Part shown: positions 9,947 through 19,153 of the stretch, piece after piece
Position numbering within the stretch: the stretch's first letter is position 1
Layout: the number at the start of each line of letters is the position of its first letter
Notes under the pieces: model-generated
Told to the model about the DNA's origin: nothing
Database searches by the model: none
The model's input: only the letters and a program-made list of their open reading frames with translations
Source of the DNA: Flavobacterium psychrotolerans
GTDB lineage: Bacteria; Bacteroidota; Bacteroidia; Flavobacteriales; Flavobacteriaceae
Direction: 5' to 3'
Length of the DNA: 64,000 nt
Assembly (NCBI RefSeq): GCF_003097635.1
Contig: NZ_QCZI01000013.1
Span: 24,953-88,952 of the forward strand
Translations under genes and position numbers: made by a program

Positions 9947-10297
9947 TTATACAATAAAATATGGTGGGGGACCGCGGAGTGAATTGGAATTGCCTGAAAA
10001 AGATACAATCAGCTCATCAATATTTCGTAAAGATTTTTTTTTCTGAAAAGTAAGTAGCGGTTGAAATGTGAAAATTTCTGAAGAAATGAAGCTGCTAAAA
10101 GTAAATTCGCAAGCAAAACAATGGTCTAAATGGTGATGCTGATGTGTAATTTCGGCATTCGAATGGTATTCATGAAGACATTGTTTTTCTGTTCGTAGCT
10201 TTGCGAAATGACCATAAGAGTCTATGGATTGAAACAGTATTGAGAACAATACGGCAACCGTCAATACCCAATTTAGTCCTACGAGTTTCTTTTTCAT
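9947..10297 (-). CDS. Small His/Cys-rich exported protein, TonB-receptor partner
   Basis: Family function is unknown. The 116-aa product has one N-terminal hydrophobic segment (about 8-24, signal peptide or anchor), then a cluster of possible metal ligands including ITHQHHHLDHCFACEF, then a basic region ending SLRGPPPYFIV. Small proteins with this Leu-Arg-Gly-Pro-Pro ending often sit next to metal-related TonB receptors, and this one is 72 bases upstream of such a gene in the same direction. It may handle metal in the periplasm. A TACTTTTG -7 box (minus strand, 10304-10311) ends only 6 bases from the ATG. Confidence 0.75.
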   Translation of the reverse strand: MKKKLVGLNWVLTVAVLFSILFQSIDSYGHFAKLRTEKQCLHEYHSNAEITHQHHHLDHCFACEFTFSSFISSEIFTFQPLLTFQKKKSLRNIDELIVSFSGNSNSLRGPPPYFIV

Positions 10298-10326
10298 TCC
10301 TTACAAAAGTACGAAACGAACAAAAG

Positions 10327-10376
10327 AAATCCGTTTGTTTTAACAAAAATTGGGATTTGCTAAAACAAACGGATTT
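10327..10376 (-). terminator. asd terminator, long perfect inverted repeat
   Basis: A perfect 16-bp inverted repeat (AAATCCGTTTGTTTTA at 10327-10342, its complement at 10361-10376) with an 18-base loop. On the minus strand the right arm is followed by a T-rich run. It lies 19 bases after the asd stop and just upstream of the promoter of the next minus-strand gene, so it fits as the asd terminator. Confidence 0.75.
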
Positions 10377-10394
10377 GAATTGTGTATTTAACTT

Positions 10395-11384
10395 TTATAC
10401 CAAGTGATTCGCCACTAAATACTCCGCTATTTGAATCGTATTTGTAGCAGCTCCTTTTCGTAAATTGTCGGCAACAATCCACATATTTAATGTGTTAGCT
10501 TGGCTTTCGTCGCGGCGAATTCTTCCCACAAAAACGTCATTTTTGCCTTCTGCATATCTTGGCATCGGATAGGTAAATGTATCTAAATTGTCTTGTACCA
10601 CAACTCCATCGGTATGATGAAGAATATTTCGTACTTCGGCAACATCAAAATCATTGCTAAACTCCACATTTACGGCTTCGCTATGTCCGCCAACAACTGG
10701 AACTCTAACTGCAGTAGCGGTTACTGCTATACTACTGTCGCCTAATATTTTTTTGGTTTCATTAGACAATTTCATTTCTTCTTTGGTGTATCCATTAACT
10801 TCAAAACTATCGCACTGCGGAATACAGTTTCTATTGATTTTATATTTATAAACCATGTCCCCTTCAATACCCGCACATTCGTTTTCAAATTGTTGAACCG
10901 CTTTTACACCAGTTCCAGTGATGGATTGATAGGTTGAAACCACCACACGTTTGATATTGTATTTTTTATGCAAAGGGGCTAAAGCCAATACCATTTGGAT
11001 AGTAGAACAGTTAGGATTAGCGATTATTTTATCGTCTTTTGTTAATTCATTCGCATTTATTTCTGGAACGATTAATTTTTTCGAAGGATCCATTCTCCAT
11101 GCTGATGAGTTGTCGATAACGGTTGTTCCCGCTGCAGCAAATTTTGGCGCCCAGTCTAAGGAGGTATGTCCTCCGGCCGAAAAAACGGCGATTTCCGGTT
11201 TCATGTCTACCGCAGTTTGTAAACCAACTACAGTGTGTTTTTGTCCTTTGAATTCGATTACTTTTCCCACTGATTTTTCAGATGCCACTAGAATTAATTC
11301 TGTGTACGGAAAGTTTCTCTCTTCTAATACTTTTAACATTATTTCACCAACCATTCCGGTTGCCCCTACAACTGCAATTTTCAT
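10395..11384 (-). CDS. asd: Aspartate-semialdehyde dehydrogenase
   Basis: Converts aspartyl phosphate to aspartate semialdehyde with NADPH, feeding lysine/diaminopimelate, threonine and methionine synthesis. From the ATG at 11384 the product is 329 aa, starting MKIAVVGATGMVG (nucleotide-binding motif at 7-13). The catalytic Cys is in NPNCST at 123-128 (C126); the substrate-binding region has TYQSITGTG and later GGHSEAVNVEF. A further upstream in-frame ATG at 11450 lies at the promoter and is rejected: TTG/CAA at 11448-11450 and TACTTTTG at 11421-11428 with a 19-base spacer. Confidence 0.96.
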   Translation of the reverse strand: MKIAVVGATGMVGEIMLKVLEERNFPYTELILVASEKSVGKVIEFKGQKHTVVGLQTAVDMKPEIAVFSAGGHTSLDWAPKFAAAGTTVIDNSSAWRMDPSKKLIVPEINANELTKDDKIIANPNCSTIQMVLALAPLHKKYNIKRVVVSTYQSITGTGVKAVQQFENECAGIEGDMVYKYKINRNCIPQCDSFEVNGYTKEEMKLSNETKKILGDSSIAVTATAVRVPVVGGHSEAVNVEFSNDFDVAEVRNILHHTDGVVVQDNLDTFTYPMPRYAEGKNDVFVGRIRRDESQANTLNMWIVADNLRKGAATNTIQIAEYLVANHLV

Positions 11385-11420
11385 ACTATATTTTTTAATA
11401 TTATAATTTATTTTGAGAAG

Positions 11421-11450
11421 CAAAAGTAAGTAATATCCAAACCAAAACAA
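11421..11450 (-). promoter_or_regulatory. asd promoter
   Basis: On the minus strand: TTG (11450-11448), exactly 19 bases, then TACTTTTG (11428-11421). This is a full Bacteroidota promoter and shows that translation begins downstream, at 11384. Confidence 0.75.
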
Positions 11451-11489
11451 TCGACCTCACAAAAAATAACAAAATGTTATATTTGTAAC

Positions 11490-11520
11490 AAATAAAAAAC
11501 CACGTATTTTAACGTGGCTT
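11490..11520 (-). terminator. mscL terminator
   Basis: On the minus strand CCACGT, a short AT loop and ACGTGG followed by TTTTTT, about 30 bases after the mscL stop. Confidence 0.85.
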
Positions 11521-11547
11521 GGTTACAAAATAGTATTATTATGTAAA

Positions 11548-11964
11548 TTACTTTTTCAATAAATCCCTTATTTGAGTTAGCAACTCTTCTTGGGAAGGTC
11601 CGGCTGGTGCAACGGGTTTCGCTTCTTCTTTCTTTTTTGCTTTTTCGGCCGCTCTTAAAACAATAAAGATGAAAAATGAAATGATGACGAAATTAATTAT
11701 GGCTTGAACCAAATTCCCATAAGTAATTACAGCCGCTCCGGCTTCCTTTGCCTTAGCTAAATTTTCATAACTGTTTCCATCAAGGGTTACGAATTTTTTA
11801 GTAAAATCGATACCGCCAGTTAGTAAACCTACAATAGGCATGATGACATCATCAACTGCGGAGCCAACAATTTTACCAAAAGCACCACCAATAACCACGG
11901 CAGTTGCTAAGCTTAATACATCACCTTTCATTAAAGATGCCTTAAAATCTCCAAAAAATCCCAT
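11548..11964 (-). CDS. mscL: Large-conductance mechanosensitive channel
   Basis: An inner-membrane pentameric channel that opens under turgor stress and releases solutes during osmotic downshock. The 138-aa product begins [34 protein letters not shown]-terminal helix plus first membrane helix with the small-residue packing motif. The second membrane helix is about 85-108 ([15 protein letters not shown]), followed by the cytoplasmic bundle [10 protein letters not shown] and [11 protein letters not shown]. Single gene with its own terminator. Confidence 0.96.
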   Translation of the reverse strand: MGFFGDFKASLMKGDVLSLATAVVIGGAFGKIVGSAVDDVIMPIVGLLTGGIDFTKKFVTLDGNSYENLAKAKEAGAAVITYGNLVQAIINFVIISFFIFIVLRAAEKAKKKEEAKPVAPAGPSQEELLTQIRDLLKK

Positions 11965-12061
11965 AATTAATTGTTTTTTAGGTTAAAAATCGCTTGTTAA
12001 TTAGAGCTAATTTAGTAAAAAAAATAACACAATTATAGGTTACAGCTAAAAACAACTAAAA

Positions 12062-14503
12062 TTATTCTCTATAAAACATCCGTTTCACTCTTTGTGAAAT
12101 ACTGGTAAGGATTTCATAAGGAATAGTTTGTAATTGTTCAGCCATATATATCACAGTCGGGCTTTCGCCAAAAATGATAACTTGGTCTCCTTCGTTGCAG
12201 TTAATCTCTGAAACGTCAACCATCAACATGTCCATACAAATGCTTCCCACTATGGTCGCTTTTTGATTGTTTATGGTTACAAACCCTACGCCATTTCCCC
12301 AATGTCTCGATATTCCGTCCGCATAACCTATAGGTATTGTGGCAATTTTAGTTGTTTTATCGGCAACAAATCGTCTTCCATATCCTACACTTTCTTCCGC
12401 ATCAATAGTTCTAATTTGCGAGATGATAGATTTTAACGTGCCTACATTCTCTAAGTATTTTTGTTCTCTTACATCATTTGAAACGCCGTAAAGGCCTATA
12501 CCAAGTCGAACCATATCGTATTGTGCATCGGGAAAATTACTGATTCCGGAAGTATTCAGGATATGTCTTATGGGTTTTATTCGCAATTCTCGCATCAATT
12601 TAGAGGATAATTTTTCGAACAAATCAATTTGAGAAAGCGCAAAATCACGATGGTTCAAATCATCGCTCGTTGCCATGTGCGACAAAATACTTTTTACAGT
12701 AACCAATTTGTTTTCCTTTAAAGTAGCAATTAGTTCCTCTAAATTTTCTTCTTCAAAACCCAATCGGTGCATTCCGGTATCCAATTTGATATGAATTGGG
12801 AAATGGTTTAGTTTTTTTTGTTCTGCTATTTTCAGGAAGGCATTCAGTCCTTTCATGCTATATATTTCGGGTTCCAATTGATGTTGAATTATGGCTGAAA
12901 AACTGGTGTTTTCAGGATTTAGAACCATAATTGGCAAATGAATTCCTGCCGTTTTCAGCGAAATTCCCTCATCAGCAAAAGCCACACCCAGATAATCCAC
13001 TTTGTGATGTTCGAGTAATTTGGCAATTTCAAATCCGCCACTTCCGTAACCAAATGCCTTTACCATTGCCATCATTTTGGTGGCTGGTTTTAACTTCGAT
13101 TTGTAGAAATTCAAGTTATGACTTATGGCATTGAGGTTTATTTCCAGGACGGTTTCATGCGTTTTTTCTTCTAATGCGGCTACAATTTTTTCAAAATGGA
13201 AGGTTCGTGCGCCCTTAATTAATATGGTTTCATTACTGAAATTGAGTTCGTGGATAGCAGCAATACAACTTTCCGTATTTTTAAAAGTTACGCAATTTGG
13301 GAATTTGTTTTTGAATGCCGAAATGGTTTCTCCAATGCCAATAACCCGATCAATTTTGTTAGAAACAATTAAATGCGAAACTTTTGAATATAAATCTTCA
13401 TTTGACAATCCGCTTTGAAAAATGTCCGAAAGGATTAATGTTTTCTTTTTGTATTGTTTCTGGCTCTCCAAAAAATCCAATGCAATTTTCAGAGATTGAA
13501 AATCAGAACTGTAACTGTCGTCTATTAAAGTGGTGTTGTTAATTCCGTTTTTGAGTTTTAAACGCATTTCGACGGGAAATAACAATCCAATCCTGTCTTT
13601 AATAGTTTTAGCATCGTAGCTAAAGTATAACAGCGCCATCATACATTGTAAGGCATTTTCTATGGAAGCTTCGTCTTGAAAAGGAATTTTAATTTCAAAT
13701 TCCGTTTTTTGGTGTCGAATTTTAAGGAGGGTTTGGTCAAAATCCAATTTTTTGGTAATGAAAACATCGGCGCCTTCGTCTTTGAAACTCCAAGAGAAGG
13801 TTTTCAATTTTGAATCAATAAAGGCGTCAATCGTTTTGTCTTTATGATATATTAAAATTTTCGCGTTTTGAAAAAGCTTTAATTTTTCTTTAATTTTTTC
13901 ACCAATACCAGTAAAGCCCTCATCGTGTGCCGAGCCAATATTAGTTAGAATCCCAATGGTGGGTCTGATGATGGTTTCCAGTTTTTCCATTTCATTTCGG
14001 GTGGAAATCCCCGCTTCAAAAATCCCTAAATTGTGCTTCTCGTTGATTGCCACTATTGACAATGGTACTCCAACTTGCGAATTGTAACTTTTTGGACTTC
14101 GGATAATGTTGTAATCGGGACTTAATAGAAAATTGAGCCATTCTTTAACAATCGTTTTGCCGTTACTTCCCGTTAATCCGATAACAGGGAAATCAAAAAG
14201 ATTCCGATAATAGGCAGCAAATAGCTGTAAACTGTCTAGTGTGTTTGCCACTACCAGAAAATTAGCGTTATTTTCTAAGTTTTCGGGAATATGGGTTACC
14301 ACAAAGTTCTGAACGCCTTTTTCGATTAATGCCGAAATATAAACATGAGCATCATTATTTGGGCCAACTAAGGCAAAAAATAGGGTTTGTGAACCATTTT
14401 GAAGTGAACGGCTATCGATGGAAATGTTGTCAATTGTGGCATCATTGATTCCAAACCATTTGGCGTGCAGGATTTGGACAATTTTTTGTATTGATAAAGC
14501 CAA
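12062..14503 (-). CDS. murF-alr: Bifunctional MurF / alanine racemase
   Basis: One 813-aa protein with two peptidoglycan-precursor activities. N-terminal half (about 1-435) is MurF, which adds D-Ala-D-Ala to UDP-MurNAc-tripeptide: ATP-binding GSNGKT at 112-117 and a Mur-ligase C-terminal domain with IDDSYSSD. C-terminal half (about 445-813) is alanine racemase, PLP-dependent: LEINLNAISHNL start, cofactor Lys in MVKAFGYGSGG, and the catalytic Tyr region VGYGRRF. This fusion is a known trait of Bacteroidota and links D-Ala production with its use. No promoter is obvious. Confidence 0.95.
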   Translation of the reverse strand: MALSIQKIVQILHAKWFGINDATIDNISIDSRSLQNGSQTLFFALVGPNNDAHVYISALIEKGVQNFVVTHIPENLENNANFLVVANTLDSLQLFAAYYRNLFDFPVIGLTGSNGKTIVKEWLNFLLSPDYNIIRSPKSYNSQVGVPLSIVAINEKHNLGIFEAGISTRNEMEKLETIIRPTIGILTNIGSAHDEGFTGIGEKIKEKLKLFQNAKILIYHKDKTIDAFIDSKLKTFSWSFKDEGADVFITKKLDFDQTLLKIRHQKTEFEIKIPFQDEASIENALQCMMALLYFSYDAKTIKDRIGLLFPVEMRLKLKNGINNTTLIDDSYSSDFQSLKIALDFLESQKQYKKKTLILSDIFQSGLSNEDLYSKVSHLIVSNKIDRVIGIGETISAFKNKFPNCVTFKNTESCIAAIHELNFSNETILIKGARTFHFEKIVAALEEKTHETVLEINLNAISHNLNFYKSKLKPATKMMAMVKAFGYGSGGFEIAKLLEHHKVDYLGVAFADEGISLKTAGIHLPIMVLNPENTSFSAIIQHQLEPEIYSMKGLNAFLKIAEQKKLNHFPIHIKLDTGMHRLGFEEENLEELIATLKENKLVTVKSILSHMATSDDLNHRDFALSQIDLFEKLSSKLMRELRIKPIRHILNTSGISNFPDAQYDMVRLGIGLYGVSNDVREQKYLENVGTLKSIISQIRTIDAEESVGYGRRFVADKTTKIATIPIGYADGISRHWGNGVGFVTINNQKATIVGSICMDMLMVDVSEINCNEGDQVIIFGESPTVIYMAEQLQTIPYEILTSISQRVKRMFYRE

Positions 14504-14573
14504 TTTTTAATTTTTTTGAAGTGAAACGAAAAACTCTTTTGGAGTCATTATAGGAATTTAAGCGTTTTAATTT

Positions 14574-14649
14574 TTAATTTATTTCTAGTGATAAAAATAT
14601 CACACATGCACTAAAATAAGAAACGTTATCCAAATTATTAGACTTTCAT
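14574..14649 (-). pseudogene. Remnant of a PIN-domain toxin gene
   Basis: The ATG (14649-14647) overlaps the stop of the antitoxin remnant (TAATGA), the usual toxin-antitoxin arrangement. It reads Met-Lys-Val and then stops at once; one frame over, the DNA reads Leu-Asp-Asn-Val followed by YFSACVIFLSLEIN. PIN toxins usually start like MKV-LDTNV and later have an A-C/A-x-IFSLAE helix, so this looks like a toxin start with a frameshift and a large internal deletion. Resemblance is over few residues, hence modest confidence. Confidence 0.4.
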
Positions 14650-14786
14650 TATTTATTCTCTTCACCCGTTAATGCTTTTAATTTAGCGGCTATAATTTGA
14701 GACAAATTCCTTTGTAGATTGCATCATATATTAGCTTTTTCAATAACGTTTTTGTCTAATTTAAGAAGGAGTTTAGAGCCCATCAT
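14649..14786 (-). pseudogene. Inactivated antitoxin gene (DUF6364-like)
   Basis: Read on the minus strand this gives MMGSKLLLKLDKNVIEKANI, an in-frame TGA, then CNLQRNLSQIIAAKLKALTG and EENK before a TAA stop, 46 codons in one frame. The pattern SKLxLKLDKxVIEKA...SLSxIIxxxLKALT is that of small antitoxins paired with PIN-domain toxins in Bacteroidota. The in-frame stop and the shortened middle mark it as broken. It still has a consensus promoter at 14808-14837. Confidence 0.6.
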
Positions 14787-14807
14787 GAGCATTATATTCT
14801 ATACGTA

Positions 14808-14837
14808 CAAATATAACAAATATACTTGCATTGCCAA
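14808..14837 (-). promoter_or_regulatory. Promoter of the toxin-antitoxin remnant
   Basis: Minus strand: TTG (14837-14835), a 19-base spacer, TATATTTG (14815-14808). The predicted start is about 17-20 bases before the antitoxin ATG at 14786. A perfect promoter at the right place supports the reading of the downstream DNA as a former gene. The rest of 14838-14932 contains no recognisable feature. Confidence 0.6.
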
Positions 14838-14932
14838 AACAATAACGAGTTGTCAATATTCGCCTCGGTTAGACTTTCCGTATCGGCGTAACCGGAGGGA
14901 AAAAAATTATGATTTTTTGGCAATTTCAACCG

Positions 14933-14964
14933 TTGTAACTTAAAACTAAAAAGTACTATCTTTA
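14933..14964 (+). promoter_or_regulatory. Probable ricT-gldH promoter
   Basis: TTG at 14933-14935, a 21-base spacer and TATCTTTA at 14957-14964, a near-consensus promoter about 58 bases before the ricT ATG. Confidence 0.5.
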
Positions 14965-15021
14965 CGCATTAATCTTTTTAAGAACTTAAATTGTGTTCGT
15001 CACAATACTACATATAAAATT

Positions 15022-16317
15022 ATGGCATGTACAAGTTGTTCAACTTCTGATGGTGGTGCACCAAAGGGTTGTAAAAATAATGGGACTTGCGGCACCGATA
15101 GCTGCAACAAATTAACGGTTTTCGATTGGCTTTCCAATATGAGTCTGCCTAGTGGAGAAGCGCCTTTTGACTGTGTTGAAGTCCGTTTTAAAAACGGAAG
15201 AAAAGAGTTTTATCGCAATACTGAAAAATTGACTTTAAGCATGGGGGACATCGTGGCTACGGAGGCTTCTCCGGGACACGACATAGGCATTGTAACTTTG
15301 ACAGGGGAATTGGTTCGGATTCAGATGAAGAAAAAAGGAGTCAATCATAAAAGCAATGATGTTCCTAAAGTGTATAGAAAAGCATCTCAAAAAGACATTG
15401 ATATTTGGTCTAAAGCGCGCGATAGAGAAGAGCCGATGAAGGTTCGAGCACGTGAATTGGCGATTGCCCAAAAGCTGGAAATGAAAATTTCGGATATCGA
15501 ATTTCAAGGAGATGGTTCGAAAGCTACTTTTTATTATACGGCAAACGACAGAATTGATTTTCGTCTTTTAATCAAGGATTTTGCCAAGGAATTCAGCACA
15601 CGAGTAGAAATGAAACAGGTCGGTTTCCGTCAGGAGGCGGCTCGATTGGGAGGCATTGGCTCATGCGGAAGAGAATTGTGCTGCTCCACATGGCTTACCG
15701 ATTTCAGAAGCGTAAATACTTCAGCAGCCCGTTACCAGCAATTGTCTTTAAACCCGCAAAAACTGGCGGGTCAATGCGGAAAATTAAAGTGCTGTTTGAA
15801 TTATGAGTTGGATACTTACATGGATGCTTTGCAAGGTTTTCCTGATTTTGACACTAAATTAGTTACCGAAAAAGGAGATGCAATTTGTCAGAAACAAGAT
15901 ATTTTTAAAGGATTGATGTGGTTTGCTTATACCAATAATTTTGCCAACTGGCACGTATTGAAAATTGAACAAGTACGAGAAATCGTAGCTGAAAATAAGT
16001 TAAAAAACAAAGTTTCTTCTCTGGAAGATTACGCATTAGAGGTTGTAGTAGAGCCAGAAAAAGATTTCAATAATGCCATGGGCCAAGAAAGTTTAACCCG
16101 TTTTGATCAACCAAAGAAAAAGAAACGACCAAACAAAAACAGAAAACCTACGGTACAAAATGCATCTGCCCCAGGAAACAACAGACCGGCAGTAGAAAAA
16201 AACCTAGCGGACAACAAAATAAAACCGGTTGATAAAAAGATTAGACCAGCCGACAATAAAATAGTTCCTAACGTCAATAAGATAATCCCTGTTACTAAAA
16301 ATGAACCTAAAAAGTAG
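15022..16317 (+). CDS. ricT: RicT / PSP1-domain protein
   Basis: The 431-aa product carries a PSP1 domain (about 60-290). Cysteine motifs GSCGRELCCSTWL and QCGKLKCCLNYE match RicT (YaaT), which in Bacillus forms an iron-sulfur-containing complex with RicA and RicF that affects RNase Y maturation. The N-terminus has another Cys-rich run (MACTSCSTSDGG and NNGTCGTDSC) and the C-terminal 80 residues are basic with repeated (I/V)KPVDKKI-like units. In Flavobacteria the gene is regularly followed by gldH, as here, with a 17-base overlap. The role in this phylum is not established. Confidence 0.9.
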   Translation: MACTSCSTSDGGAPKGCKNNGTCGTDSCNKLTVFDWLSNMSLPSGEAPFDCVEVRFKNGRKEFYRNTEKLTLSMGDIVATEASPGHDIGIVTLTGELVRIQMKKKGVNHKSNDVPKVYRKASQKDIDIWSKARDREEPMKVRARELAIAQKLEMKISDIEFQGDGSKATFYYTANDRIDFRLLIKDFAKEFSTRVEMKQVGFRQEAARLGGIGSCGRELCCSTWLTDFRSVNTSAARYQQLSLNPQKLAGQCGKLKCCLNYELDTYMDALQGFPDFDTKLVTEKGDAICQKQDIFKGLMWFAYTNNFANWHVLKIEQVREIVAENKLKNKVSSLEDYALEVVVEPEKDFNNAMGQESLTRFDQPKKKKRPNKNRKPTVQNASAPGNNRPAVEKNLADNKIKPVDKKIRPADNKIVPNVNKIIPVTKNEPKK

Positions 16318-16810
16318 TTTTCACTCTTTTATTATAAAAACAGTACTCTTTTGCTTCGCAAGTACTCTTTTACTTGTGTCATGTGATAAAAAAAGAGTGT
16401 TTGACGAGTACAAATCCGTGGGAACCGGCTGGAATAAAGACAGTATTGTAAGTTTTGATTTACCTAAACTTGACACGTCCAAAAAGTACAATTTATTCTT
16501 AAACGTGAGAGACAACAATGAGTATCCGTTCAATAATCTGTTTTTAATTGTTTCTTTAGAGCAACCCAATAGGGTGACTCTTGTGGATACTTTACAATAT
16601 CTAATGGCAAATCCTGACGGAACGTTACTTGGGGATGGTTTTACTGATGTTAAAGAAAGCAAACTTATTTATAAAGAAAGGTTCAAATTCAAAACTGGAA
16701 ATTACAAGATACACATCAAACAAGCCGTAAGGAAAACGGGCAAAGTGGCTGGAGTAGAAAAGTTAGAGGGAATTACCGATGTAGGTTTTAGAATTGAAAA
16801 ATTAGATTAA
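16301..16810 (+). CDS. gldH: Gliding motility lipoprotein GldH
   Basis: GldH is needed for gliding in Flavobacterium johnsoniae. The 169-aa product has a lipoprotein signal peptide (hydrophobic 10-26, lipobox LLLVSC with the lipidated Cys near 28), then CDKKRVFDEYKSVG and the conserved middle RDNNEYPFNNLFLIVSL and end GITDVGFRIEKLD. The start overlaps the end of ricT by 17 bases and the PBP gene follows 7 bases later, so all three are co-transcribed. Presence of gldH places the organism in gliding or T9SS-bearing Bacteroidota. Confidence 0.94.
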   Translation: MNLKSSFHSFIIKTVLFCFASTLLLVSCDKKRVFDEYKSVGTGWNKDSIVSFDLPKLDTSKKYNLFLNVRDNNEYPFNNLFLIVSLEQPNRVTLVDTLQYLMANPDGTLLGDGFTDVKESKLIYKERFKFKTGNYKIHIKQAVRKTGKVAGVEKLEGITDVGFRIEKLD

Positions 16811-16817
16811 AAACATT

Positions 16818-19109
16818 ATGGCTACTACAAAAAAAAACGACCAAATTAAAGATATCAATTATTATAAAAGGAAATTCTGGAAAATCTTCTTTTATAGTTT
16901 TGGAGGGATTATTTTGTTTTTCATCATGGCTTCCTTGGGGCTTTTGGGTTCTATGCCTTCCTTTGAAGATCTGGAAAATCCGGATTCCAATTTGGCCACC
17001 GAAGTCATTTCAACTGACGGAGTAACCATTGGTAAATTTTATAATGAAAACAGAACGCCTATAAAATATGCTGATTTGCCCAAACATCTAGTTGATGCCT
17101 TAGTTGCTACTGAAGATGAACGTTTTTATGAGCATTCGGGAATTGATGGAAGAGGGACTATGAGAGCTGTTTTGAGCTTAGGTACCAGTGGTGGCGCAAG
17201 TACATTGACACAACAATTGGCAAAATTATTATTTCATGGGGAAGGATCCAAATTTTTCCTTTTTAGGATTGTCCAAAAAGCTAAAGAGTGGATTATCGCC
17301 ATTCGTTTAGAACGACAATATACTAAAAATGAAATCATTGCCATGTACTTAAACAAGGCCGATTTTGTGAATACTGCTGTTGGAATTCGTTCGGCGGCAA
17401 AGGTTTATTTTGGGAAAGAACCCCGTGATTTATCTATCGAAGAAGGTGCCATGCTGATTGGAATGCTAAAAAATCCTTCGCTATTCAATCCCGTACGCCG
17501 ATTAGAAAAAGTGAGATCAAGAAGAAATGTGGTTTTGGGTCAAATGGTAAAAAATGGTTTTTTGGAAGAATCCGCTAAAGAATCTTTAGAAAATAAACCT
17601 ATCGTATTGCACTTCCAACCCGAAAGCCACAAGGAAGGAATTGCCACTTATTTCAGGGAATATTTAAGAGAATTTATGAAAAATTGGGTAAAAGACAATA
17701 AAAAATCCGATGGATCCGAATATGACATTTACAAAGATGGTTTAAAAATTTATACGACAATTGATTCCAGAATGCAATTGTATGCCGAAGAAGCGGTGAC
17801 AGATCATCTGAAAAATCTACAGCAAGAGCTTGACAATCAGCATAAAAATAGTAAAAATGCACCATTCGTAAACATTTCTACAGATGAGACCAATAGCTTG
17901 TTGAGAAGAGCCATGAAATCGTCTGCCCGATGGAGTACTTTAAAAGCGCAGGATATGAGTGATGAAGATATTATAAAATCATTCGGGATTAAAACAAAAA
18001 TGACCGTCTTCACATGGAAAGGAGATAAGGACACTATAATGACCCCAACAGATTCCATTAGGTATTACAAAGGTTTCCTACAATCGGGCTTAATGGCCAT
18101 GGAACCACAGACAGGTCATGTAAAAGCGTGGGTTGGCGGAATCAATTACAAATATTTTCAATACGATCATGTAGGTCAAGGCGCCAGACAAGTGGGGTCC
18201 ACCTTCAAGCCGTTTGTCTACGCTACCGCAATCGAACAATTGAACATGTCACCTTGCGATTCCATTATCGACAGCCCGTTTATGATTCACAAAGGACGTC
18301 ATCATGTCACCGAAGATTGGGAGCCTAAAAATTCCGACAATAAATACCGCGGAATGGTCACCTTGAAAAAAGCTCTAGCAAATTCCATCAACACCATTTC
18401 GGCAAAACTAATTGACAAAGTGGGTCCGGAAGCCGTAGTCGAATTAACCCATAAATTAGGTGTGAAATCAGAAATTCCCGTACAGCCATCCATTGCTTTG
18501 GGCGCTGTAGAAATTACCGTTCAGGATATGGTTGCCGCTTACAGCACCTTTGCTAACGAGGGTGTTTACATGAAACCCCAATTTATTACTCGAATAGAAG
18601 ATAAGAATGGAGTCGTAATTTATGAGCCTATTCCAGAATCTCACGATGTGCTTAATAAAGATATCGCTTTTGCTGTAATCAAATTATTGGAAGGTGTTAC
18701 CGAAGGAGGTTCCGGTTCAAGACTGAGAACTGAAGGTGGCGGTGACGGCGATAATCGTTGGACAGGTTATCCATACTCTTTCACTAATCCAATTGCGGGA
18801 AAAACAGGGACTACACAAAACCAATCTGATGGTTGGTTTATGGGAATGGTTCCTAATTTAGTAACTGGAGTCTGGGTGGGTTGTGAAGATCGTTCCTCAC
18901 GTTTCAAGGGAATTACTTACGGACAGGGAGCGACTGCTGCCCTGCCTATCTGGGGTATATTTATGAAAAAATGTTATGGTGATACAACACTCAATGTCTC
19001 TAAAAAAGATTTCGAAAGGCCAGCCAATCTTTCCATAAAGGTAGATTGTTGGACACCCGTAAAAGACACCACCGATTTCGAGCAAAGCACCGATGAATTT
19101 GCCTTGTAA
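16818..19109 (+). CDS. Class A penicillin-binding protein (PBP1A-like)
   Basis: Bifunctional peptidoglycan glycosyltransferase/transpeptidase in the inner membrane. One membrane helix at about 22-46. The glycosyltransferase domain (about 70-245) has ATEDERFYEHSGID with the catalytic Glu, then GGASTLTQQLAK and the RKAKEW-like KAKEWIIAIRLER. The transpeptidase domain (about 415-710) has the active-site Ser in GSTFKPF, the SIN motif in ANSINTIS, and KTGTT. 763 aa is normal. It follows ricT and gldH in an operon. Confidence 0.95.
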   Translation: MATTKKNDQIKDINYYKRKFWKIFFYSFGGIILFFIMASLGLLGSMPSFEDLENPDSNLATEVISTDGVTIGKFYNENRTPIKYADLPKHLVDALVATEDERFYEHSGIDGRGTMRAVLSLGTSGGASTLTQQLAKLLFHGEGSKFFLFRIVQKAKEWIIAIRLERQYTKNEIIAMYLNKADFVNTAVGIRSAAKVYFGKEPRDLSIEEGAMLIGMLKNPSLFNPVRRLEKVRSRRNVVLGQMVKNGFLEESAKESLENKPIVLHFQPESHKEGIATYFREYLREFMKNWVKDNKKSDGSEYDIYKDGLKIYTTIDSRMQLYAEEAVTDHLKNLQQELDNQHKNSKNAPFVNISTDETNSLLRRAMKSSARWSTLKAQDMSDEDIIKSFGIKTKMTVFTWKGDKDTIMTPTDSIRYYKGFLQSGLMAMEPQTGHVKAWVGGINYKYFQYDHVGQGARQVGSTFKPFVYATAIEQLNMSPCDSIIDSPFMIHKGRHHVTEDWEPKNSDNKYRGMVTLKKALANSINTISAKLIDKVGPEAVVELTHKLGVKSEIPVQPSIALGAVEITVQDMVAAYSTFANEGVYMKPQFITRIEDKNGVVIYEPIPESHDVLNKDIAFAVIKLLEGVTEGGSGSRLRTEGGGDGDNRWTGYPYSFTNPIAGKTGTTQNQSDGWFMGMVPNLVTGVWVGCEDRSSRFKGITYGQGATAALPIWGIFMKKCYGDTTLNVSKKDFERPANLSIKVDCWTPVKDTTDFEQSTDEFAL

Positions 19110-19110
19110 T

Positions 19111-19137
19111 TGTCATTGCGAAGAATGAAGTAATCTG
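19111..19137 (+). repeat. Short interspersed repeat, family E copy 1
   Basis: TGTCATTGCGAAGAATGAAG followed by TAATCTG, starting one base after the PBP stop codon. This is the ATTGCGA-GAA-GAAG-AATCTG type found repeatedly between genes in Bacteroidota. A partial relative is at 4100-4121. Confidence 0.55.
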
Positions 19138-19153
19138 TTTTTGGATTTAAAAT

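Noticed and set aside
10654..11406. Two open frames on the plus strand opposite asd.
   Set aside because: Shadows of asd, without motifs or start signals.
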